This document shows positions 57,995 to 64,000 of a stretch of 64,000 nucleotides of DNA, piece after piece. The notes beneath the pieces are model-generated. The model did no database searches. It saw only the letters and a program-made list of their open reading frames with translations, and had not been told where the DNA came from. Where the stretch lies: assembly GCF_026191185.1 (NCBI RefSeq), contig NZ_JAPHOV010000001.1:1235001-1299000 (forward strand), in the 5' to 3' direction. Every line of letters starts with the position of its first letter. Positions within the stretch are counted from its first letter, which is position 1. Both the position numbers and the translations under genes were made by a program. Source of the DNA: Legionella sp. PATHC032 (GTDB lineage Bacteria > Pseudomonadota > Gammaproteobacteria > Legionellales > Legionellaceae).

Positions 57995-58590
57995 TAGGTT
58001 GGCTCCATGGTCAAATTGTAGATAAGCATCAGCCAGGAAAATTGGTTCTTGATGTCAATGGAGTGGGGTATGATGTAGAAACCTCTTTGAATACTTTTTT
58101 TCAGATAGAAAATGATAATCATCCTGTTGGATTACATATTCATACCATAGTTCGAGAAGATGCCTTGTTATTGTATGGCTTCCTGGATAAAGAGGAGCGT
58201 TCCTTATTCAGAGCTTTAATTAAAGTGAATGGGGTAGGCCCAAAACTGGCTATGGCTATTTTATCCAGTATTTCTCCTAAGGAATTTATTCAGTGTATTC
58301 ATCAGGAGAATGCTGCTTTGTTAACCAAGTTACCTGGCATAGGTAAGAAAACTGCAGAACGCTTAGTAGTTGAAATGAGAGACAGTATAAAGCAATTTGA
58401 TGGTTCGGTTTCTGATACTTTCCAAAAACAGGAAGGTAGTACTCATAGTCAACAAGAGGCGATCAGCGCGTTGGAGGCATTGGGCTATAAGCCACAAGAG
58501 GCTTGGAAAGTTGTGAATAAAATTGATAATGGTAATAAGAGTTGTGAGCAGTTGATTCGTGAGGCTTTGCAAATTCTTTCTTCGCGATGA
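57991..58590 (+). CDS. ruvA: Holliday junction branch migration protein RuvA
   Basis: 199 residues. MIGWLHGQIVDKHQPGKLVLDVNGVGYDV, HIHTIVREDALLLYGF, two helix-hairpin-helix repeats (KVNGVGPKLAMAIL and KLPGIGKKTAERLVVEM) and a C-terminal domain that contacts RuvB. ruvB, the usual next gene, does not follow here. Confidence 0.97.
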   Translation: MIGWLHGQIVDKHQPGKLVLDVNGVGYDVETSLNTFFQIENDNHPVGLHIHTIVREDALLLYGFLDKEERSLFRALIKVNGVGPKLAMAILSSISPKEFIQCIHQENAALLTKLPGIGKKTAERLVVEMRDSIKQFDGSVSDTFQKQEGSTHSQQEAISALEALGYKPQEAWKVVNKIDNGNKSCEQLIREALQILSSR

Positions 58591-58648
58591 TATTGTAACT
58601 GCGAGCGATAAAAAGATATCAAATTCTCGATAATCAACAGGAGCATTT

Positions 58649-58969
58649 ATGAAAAAAATGATCGGTTTTGTGGTAAGTGCGATACTAAGCTTTGTTGTCA
58701 ATGCGGCTGATTCTCAAGACAATACTTATAAATATCCAACTGATAAAGGTAAAGTGACTCCGAGTAGGCCAATTCAGAGAAATGCAGAACAGTCTAAGGC
58801 TATTACAGCTGATGCAGCCTCTTCAAGTACCACAGAAAAGGTAACTTCTCAACAGATGAAAGAGAATAAAAACAGTGTAAAGGAAGCGAAATATCATGCT
58901 CAAAAGAAGGAAGAAGAAGCAAAGACCTCTACCGACACCCAGAAGCATGAAGCAGACTCTCCAAGCTAA
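58649..58969 (+). CDS. Small exported protein of unknown function
   Basis: 106 residues. Signal peptide to about VNAAD. The mature part is hydrophilic, rich in Ser, Thr, Lys, Glu and Gln, without Cys or a recognisable domain, and probably disordered. CAGGAG precedes the ATG. It occupies the place usually held by ruvB. Confidence 0.6.
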   Translation: MKKMIGFVVSAILSFVVNAADSQDNTYKYPTDKGKVTPSRPIQRNAEQSKAITADAASSSTTEKVTSQQMKENKNSVKEAKYHAQKKEEEAKTSTDTQKHEADSPS

Positions 58970-59046
58970 AGGCGGTATTAATTGAATTAGTTGAATTAGT
59001 CAGATTAAGTTGAAACTAATTCAGATGAACACTCTATAAGTGTTTT

Positions 59047-60606
59047 TTAAATAGGAAATCTTCTGCCATCTTTGCTTTGCTCTTCCTCAATTTTCTCATT
59101 TTTTTCAGTTTTCTCACTAATTTGTGTCTTTATTTGAGGAGGATTTTTTTCTATTTCTGATGACAAACTTTGTGCTCTTTGTCTCTGAGGAGTAGGTTGT
59201 GGTGCTTTTTCACAGAGTTCATCCAAGATATGGGTGTAGGAACATGGATAACACTTGGTTTCATAAGCAATGCTCTTAAGTTTCTCTTTTACATGTCTAT
59301 CATTTAAGTAATAGGTTAAAAACTCTTTAAAACTCTTGTCGTCTTTAAACTGCATCCAACCTGCATTAGCATCAAAATAGTCGATGAGGAAACCTTGAGG
59401 TGTCGGTTTAGTTCGTTTGTGGATAGCAACAACATGTCCGGAATTACTATTAGTATAACTAACAAAGGTAACAGATTTACCATACTTGTTTAATTCAGAC
59501 ATTATTCGATCAATGAATTCTTCAAACTGTTTTTCTGGTTCAGACTCCACTGTATCCTCATAATTCAGAGAGATATGTTCTTTTTGAGACTGTTGAGTTT
59601 CATAGATTTTAGGATTAAGACGGACAAAATCATTAAAACTTGGTATTGCCTGTAGTATTTTATCCGTTGCTTTGGTTGGCTGAATAGATACCTCTTGATT
59701 ACCTCGAAAGCCCATAAATCTGTCTTTCTTTATCACGTCTTTTGCCCAATGCCTGGATAAGCCGTAACACATCCCACTTTTTAAACCCATGCCTGGAAGC
59801 ATTGCCTGACTACAATGGAGAACAATCCGACCACCTAGTTCACGACATTTATCTTGATGCCGATAGGCCTGCAAATTTGTACCATGCTGAACTATGATTT
59901 TCTGTAACTCCTTCGTTTTCGCAGCCGTTGTAGTGCATCCAATCGATAAATATTTTAACGCGTGAGCTAAGGGCTCTTGTCCATCAATAATGGCTATCAT
60001 TCGTTGCTTTTCAATTTCTCCTTCCAATTGAAGCAAGGATACGTCTTGTGACAAGTTTGGAGTAACCACTGGATTTGAAATATGTTCGACTTTTAATTTC
60101 ATCAACAAAATCAATTGACTAAGTTTTTGATAATATTTATCTTTACAATACGAGTATTCCAATTCATATTCAATTAGATACAGGATTGATGGATTATCTT
60201 GTTCTAAAAGACTGTGAATTTTTTTAAGAAAGGAGTCTTCGCTACTAGCCTCGTCTAAAAATTGTAAAAAACCCTTCTTTAGATTTTGATAATTCTTTTC
60301 AAAATCCCCGTTTATACAACTCTCTATGAGTTTTAAATCACTCTCAATTTTTTGAATCATTTCATGCCGACGTTTATCTTTGTCTGGTGCCATCTCTGAA
60401 TTTATTTTTTTCAATGAAGCAGATAATTGTTCGAGTTGCTCTTTCATGGTTTTTACCGCTAACTCAAATGTGCGTGGTTGATGAGCTTTATATTGAACAT
60501 TTAAGAGTTTTTCAGAGTATTTATCAATAATCTTTTTCTGCTCTGGATTTAGCTTTACCAAGTCAGCTTCAATGACAGCCGCTATTGCATTTGGGATTTG
60601 AGGCAT
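59047..60606 (-). CDS. lem8: Dot/Icm effector Lem8, transglutaminase-type
   Basis: 519 residues, a little shorter than the Philadelphia-1 protein as I recall it. The catalytic Cys-His-Asp triad reported for Lem8 falls at the same numbers: Cys280 (SGMCYGLSRHW), His391 (SGHVVAIH) and Asp412 (LIDYFDANAG). The N-terminal third is helical with coiled-coil character. The C-terminus carries KIEEEQSKDGRR, an E-block-like signal. Lem8 modifies a host microtubule-associated protein and impairs cell migration. It sits beside the pmrBA operon. Confidence 0.88.
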   Translation of the reverse strand: MPQIPNAIAAVIEADLVKLNPEQKKIIDKYSEKLLNVQYKAHQPRTFELAVKTMKEQLEQLSASLKKINSEMAPDKDKRRHEMIQKIESDLKLIESCINGDFEKNYQNLKKGFLQFLDEASSEDSFLKKIHSLLEQDNPSILYLIEYELEYSYCKDKYYQKLSQLILLMKLKVEHISNPVVTPNLSQDVSLLQLEGEIEKQRMIAIIDGQEPLAHALKYLSIGCTTTAAKTKELQKIIVQHGTNLQAYRHQDKCRELGGRIVLHCSQAMLPGMGLKSGMCYGLSRHWAKDVIKKDRFMGFRGNQEVSIQPTKATDKILQAIPSFNDFVRLNPKIYETQQSQKEHISLNYEDTVESEPEKQFEEFIDRIMSELNKYGKSVTFVSYTNSNSGHVVAIHKRTKPTPQGFLIDYFDANAGWMQFKDDKSFKEFLTYYLNDRHVKEKLKSIAYETKCYPCSYTHILDELCEKAPQPTPQRQRAQSLSSEIEKNPPQIKTQISEKTEKNEKIEEEQSKDGRRFPI

Positions 60607-60698
60607 TTTGATTAAAAATTAGACTGCATATTTATATTATGGACTATATGTATTAATTTGTATAGATAAAGGCTTACAGCAAGTTACCTCAAAAGAAA

Positions 60699-60755
60699 TA
60701 TTACCGAAAATAGGAAATTTTAGATTCATTGCCTCATAATTAGTATTACCGAAAA
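60699..60755. repeat. Short direct repeat between lem8 and pmrB
   Basis: TATTACCGAAAA occurs at 60699-60710 and again at 60744-60755, 45 bases apart, in the gap between the lem8 start and the pmrB end. It could be a binding-site pair; no regulator is known to me for it. Confidence 0.35.
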
Positions 60756-60894
60756 AGAAAAATAAGAAGGGACAATTTTTATGGGGAAGTTATCAATCTG
60801 AGTTATAGTAAAAATTGTGTATGTTATTAATTGAAAAAAAGAAAGGGCGGTGTAGTTATTATTAACTGATGAGGGTTATATTTAATTATTGAGT

Positions 60895-62310
60895 TTATTT
60901 TGGTTTTGATTTGATGGGTAAGTAAACTCTTACAATCAGGCCTGTGCCAATTTTAGGTGAATCAAGCACGACTCTTCCGCCGTGAAGTGCGCAAATTTGC
61001 TGTACGATAGCCAAACCCAGACCACTGCCCGGGCTTTTGTTTCCTAATACCCTAAAGAATCTTTCAAAAACTCGTTTTTGTAATTCAGGCGGGATCCCGG
61101 GGCCATTGTCACATACTTCGAGTATGATTTCGTTATTATGTTTTAATAATCGAACAATGACTCTTCCATTTTCCATCGAGTATCGAATGGAATTGTCAAC
61201 CAGATTGCGTATTAATATTCCTAAGGCGGTTGGATTTCCATAAATTTTAGGCATTTTCTCATCGGTTTCAAATTCCAGTTCAATTTGTTTTTCAACTGCA
61301 GACGGAGCCAACATGGCTAATATTTCACGAGTTAATTTACTTAGATTGACTTCATCTTGCTCATGTAGTTCTGTAGCCTCTGGTACAAGTTTACTCATGG
61401 TTAGTAACTGCTGCACTATATGTGTGCTTCGATTAACGCTGGCAATTAATTTTTGTAAAGCCTGATTTTTCTCTTCTATATCATTGGAGTTCAAAGCTAC
61501 TTGAGCTTGGGCTTTAAGTGCTGCAAGAGGAGTTCTCAACTCATGTGCCGCATCGGCAGCAAATCGTTTTTCACGCTCAAACCCTTCCTTGAGCCGAAAA
61601 AATAATTTATTTAATTCATCAATTACAGGTTTAATTTCTTCAGGAACTTCTTGTAAATCAACGGGTTCCAGGTGACTTGGCGCACGGTTAGCAACCTCTT
61701 CTGCTACTCTATCCAGACTGTCTAGTCCTCTTCCAATAATGATCCATATCAATAGTCCTGATAATGGAAAAGTAAGCAACATAATATAGAGATCATCTTG
61801 GGCAATTCTGTGACCCAGCTCATTTCTGGTATCGTAACGTTCTGCCAGTACAGTACGAATTCCTGCTTTGTCATTATAGGTTGTGAATACTCGCCAATCT
61901 TGGTTAGAGATTCTTTTATCGCTAAAGCCGTCTGTCTCTGCTGTTAATGGTATTTTAGGGGCTGTAGGTGAATGTAATAGTAATTTACCTCCATTGGTCC
62001 AGACTTGAAAGTTAAATTTATCCAAATAATTTTCTTGGGGTTCGTCATTTAAATATCTTTTTTGATAATAAGTATTAATTTTTTGGGGAATAGATTCTAG
62101 GGCATTTTGAATTTTTGCAAGAGGTCTTTGATGAAGATCATCCCCTAACAAGGCTTGATAGGATAGTGCAGAGATAGCCATCAGTGTATCGAGGTGGTCT
62201 TGAATATCTTTTTGATCAAGATAATAGTTACCAATAGCAGTCAATGTTGTAGTAATAGTAATTGCAAGGAGCAGATTAATTAATAAAAATTTTCGAATGG
62301 ATGATTTCAC
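60895..62310 (-). CDS. pmrB: Sensor histidine kinase PmrB
   Basis: 471 residues. A first membrane helix (about 8-28), a periplasmic part of about 140 residues, a second helix (about 176-196), a HAMP region, the H box AAHELRTPLAALKAQ, the N box NLVDNSIRYS and the G boxes DNGPGIP and GSGLGLAIV. It phosphorylates PmrA in response to envelope signals such as iron and pH. It overlaps pmrA by four bases. Confidence 0.93.
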   Translation of the reverse strand: MKSSIRKFLLINLLLAITITTTLTAIGNYYLDQKDIQDHLDTLMAISALSYQALLGDDLHQRPLAKIQNALESIPQKINTYYQKRYLNDEPQENYLDKFNFQVWTNGGKLLLHSPTAPKIPLTAETDGFSDKRISNQDWRVFTTYNDKAGIRTVLAERYDTRNELGHRIAQDDLYIMLLTFPLSGLLIWIIIGRGLDSLDRVAEEVANRAPSHLEPVDLQEVPEEIKPVIDELNKLFFRLKEGFEREKRFAADAAHELRTPLAALKAQAQVALNSNDIEEKNQALQKLIASVNRSTHIVQQLLTMSKLVPEATELHEQDEVNLSKLTREILAMLAPSAVEKQIELEFETDEKMPKIYGNPTALGILIRNLVDNSIRYSMENGRVIVRLLKHNNEIILEVCDNGPGIPPELQKRVFERFFRVLGNKSPGSGLGLAIVQQICALHGGRVVLDSPKIGTGLIVRVYLPIKSKPK

Positions 62311-62984
62311 GATAGAAGTACACTGTCATTTTTTTCAGCCATATATCCCACACCACGTATCGTGCGGATAAAGTTTGCATTAAGTTTTTTACGTAAATTA
62401 TGGATATGAACTTCGAGAGCATTACTGTCCACGTCTTCTTCCCAGCCATAAATACTCTGCATTAATTGCTCTCGAGATAAGACCTGACCACTGTTTTCAA
62501 GTAATTTCTGCAATAGAGCAAATTCTCTTCTTGGAACATTCACGAGTACATCATCGACAAATACAGAATGAGCGGCTGGATCAAGAGTAATATTTTTATA
62601 TTGCAACACTGAATCAGCTCTACCCTGAGATCGCCTTACCAAGGCTCTAATTCTTGCACTTAATTCATTTAAATCAAAAGGTTTAATAAGATAATCGTCA
62701 GCGCCACTATCTAAGCCTTTTACCCGATCTTCTATTGATTCTCGAGCTGTCAAAATAATGACAGGTGTGGCATTTCCATCATGTCTGATGTTTTGCAATA
62801 ATGATAAACCGGTTAATTTAGGTAATCCCAAATCAAGAATAATTAATTCAAAAGACTCTGATTTGAGAGCTGCCCGTGCAGCTTCGCCATCTTTTAGCCA
62901 GTCAACAACATACCCAAATTGTGTTAGTCCGGCTTTTACTGCGTCACCAAGCAGCTCATCGTCTTCAACAAGTAATAATCTCAT
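62307..62984 (-). CDS. pmrA: Response regulator PmrA, OmpR family
   Basis: 225 residues from the ATG at 62984, which has AGGAG five bases upstream; a longer frame to 63044 lacks one. The receiver has the acidic pocket LLLVEDDE and the phospho-acceptor Asp51 (LIILDLGLP), then LTAR and the switch Lys (DYLIKPF). The winged-helix domain (about 130-222) ends with VHIHNLRKKL and IRTIRGVGYM. PmrA controls many Dot/Icm effector genes in L. pneumophila; a matching box is upstream of the F-box gene in this window. Confidence 0.93.
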   Translation of the reverse strand: MRLLLVEDDELLGDAVKAGLTQFGYVVDWLKDGEAARAALKSESFELIILDLGLPKLTGLSLLQNIRHDGNATPVIILTARESIEDRVKGLDSGADDYLIKPFDLNELSARIRALVRRSQGRADSVLQYKNITLDPAAHSVFVDDVLVNVPRREFALLQKLLENSGQVLSREQLMQSIYGWEEDVDSNALEVHIHNLRKKLNANFIRTIRGVGYMAEKNDSVLLS

Positions 62985-63043
62985 CGGTGCTCCTACTTTT
63001 TCTCTTATTACATGCCATATTTTCTGCAGATACAGAGATGTCA

Positions 63044-63589
63044 CTATTGTTTTTCAAAGCTTTTTTCATCGGTGTGTTTTGTTAAATAAAAAGCTTGAAT
63101 CAAAACAAAAAGTAAAGTAAACCCAACACCACCAAATAATTTAAAATTAACCCATACATCCGTATCATAATGATAGGCAACATATAAATTTAATGCCCCC
63201 ATCACTATAAAAAATAATGTCCACGCCAAATTAAGTCGATACCATATTTTTGTTGTTAAATTGATGTTTGTTTCCATCATTTTTTGGATTAGTGGCTTAG
63301 ATCCTATATAACCTGAACCATAAAATACAAGTGCAGATAACCAGTAGATTCCTGTTGGCTTCCATTTGATAAACCAAGGGTTTTGAAAGAATAACGTTGC
63401 TCCTCCCAAGACCATAATGATAGCCAAACTAAACAAATGCATTTTTTCATAATGCTGAAATTTTAATCTGTAGAGCGCGACTTGAGTTAATGAGGCTACC
63501 ATAGCAACAGCAGTAGCGGTATAAATGCCAAAAAATTTATAGACTATAAAAAATAAAACGATAGGAAAAAAATCAAATAGTAATTTCAT
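63044..63589 (-). CDS. yciB: Inner-membrane septation protein (YciB/IspZ family)
   Basis: 181 residues with about five hydrophobic helices. [50 protein letters not shown] and [20 protein letters not shown] are typical of the family. Members sit in the inner membrane and affect envelope and septum formation. It lies just upstream of pmrA and may share its promoter. Confidence 0.92.
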   Translation of the reverse strand: MKLLFDFFPIVLFFIVYKFFGIYTATAVAMVASLTQVALYRLKFQHYEKMHLFSLAIIMVLGGATLFFQNPWFIKWKPTGIYWLSALVFYGSGYIGSKPLIQKMMETNINLTTKIWYRLNLAWTLFFIVMGALNLYVAYHYDTDVWVNFKLFGGVGFTLLFVLIQAFYLTKHTDEKSFEKQ

Positions 63590-63832
63590 ATATTGTTTAA
63601 TTTATCAATTAATTATTATCATTATAACACAAGTTTTAGAACTCACCTGCAAGCTTCATACCGTATTAACAAAATAATTTGCACAATTTACATACTTATC
63701 ACAGATCTCTTATTAAATAATCTTTAAGCGTTTAGCAACATACCGGTAGCTCGGATATTTCCTCAAAAACACGTTTGTGTTTTAAACAGATACATTAGTA
63801 AATCCAGTATACATTGTGATAATGTACAGAAT
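63590..63832. other. Intergenic region with no supported feature
   Basis: About 240 AT-rich bases between the LysM gene end and yciB. No hairpin or promoter could be assigned. Confidence 0.4.
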
Positions 63833-64000
63833 CTAGCCAATTAATATCTTTTGTCCCAAGCGAAGGAGCATTGATTTTTTAAGCCCTGGATTTAAGCTGA
63901 TAATAGTATTAACTTTTGTTTGGTGTTTTTTGGCAATAACGCTCAAGCTATCTCCTGATTTTACTATATATTCAATAGGTTGTTTGACTCTTTTCCATAT
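63833..64000 (-). CDS. LysM-domain protein (C-terminal end only)
   Basis: The last 55 codons of a minus-strand gene that begins outside the window. They encode one LysM module: IEYIVKSGDSLSVIAKKHQT, then NTIISLNPGLKKSMLLRLGQKILIG, followed by TAG. LysM binds peptidoglycan; C-terminal LysM modules are typical of lytic transglycosylases of the MltD type, but the catalytic part is not visible. Confidence 0.8.
   Translation of the reverse strand: MWKRVKQPIEYIVKSGDSLSVIAKKHQTKVNTIISLNPGLKKSMLLRLGQKILIG

Overview
The window is a piece of an AT-rich gammaproteobacterial chromosome that I read as Legionella pneumophila or a very close relative. This rests on the gene order nlpD-rpoS-hmgA-yebC-ruvC-ruvA, then a Lem8-type Dot/Icm effector, then a PmrB/PmrA two-component pair; on a VpdB/VipD-type patatin effector directly after flgL; and on conserved catalytic residues in both effectors. 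Names and strain comparisons come from memory, not a database search.

Layout. 0-3.1 kb: the 3' part of an RlmI-like rRNA methyltransferase, a secreted GH3 (NagZ-like) hydrolase and a DJ-1/PfpI protein. 3.1-10.5 kb: a compact minus-strand histidine operon headed by a TrpR-family regulator (hisR-like), then hisG-D-C-B-H-A-F-IE. 10.5-13.6 kb: cytochrome bd operon cydP-cydA-cydB-cydX, with two very short genes (cydP and cydX). A Fur-like box lies between the two operons. 13.7-23.6 kb: housekeeping and small-metabolism genes: pyrE, a cold-shock protein, an HPF-like protein with a C-terminal cold-shock-like domain, YbaK, a divergent MarR/PhzF-GNAT unit, a LysE-type exporter, a MarR-GNAT fusion, an AAA ATPase, an MFS transporter and hemF. 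23.6-34.4 kb: flgBCDEFGHIJKL behind a near-perfect sigma-54 promoter.

34.4-42.3 kb is the accessory segment: the patatin effector, a decayed amidohydrolase, a putative F-box effector, remnants of a serine recombinase and possibly a transposase, an AA10 chitin-active monooxygenase, a GH18 chitinase, and tRNA-Arg(CCU), whose 3' end points into this segment. As I recall, strain Philadelphia-1 carries its lvh type IV secretion island between the equivalent flanking genes. If so, this strain carries different cargo at an integration hotspot.

42.3-64 kb returns to conserved order: an uncharacterised effector candidate, a YHS protein, an SLC13 permease, ETF-ubiquinone oxidoreductase, an ABC exporter, a DUF2845 protein, a chagasin-type protease inhibitor, malic enzyme, a lipoprotein, surE, nlpD, rpoS, hmgA, yebC, ruvC, ruvA, lem8, pmrB, pmrA, a YciB/IspZ-like protein and the end of a LysM protein.

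The strongest leads are the F-box gene with a PmrA-type box upstream (PmrA itself is encoded in this window), the replaced island next to tRNA-Arg, and a 17-bp inverted repeat found upstream of both vpdB and rpoS.
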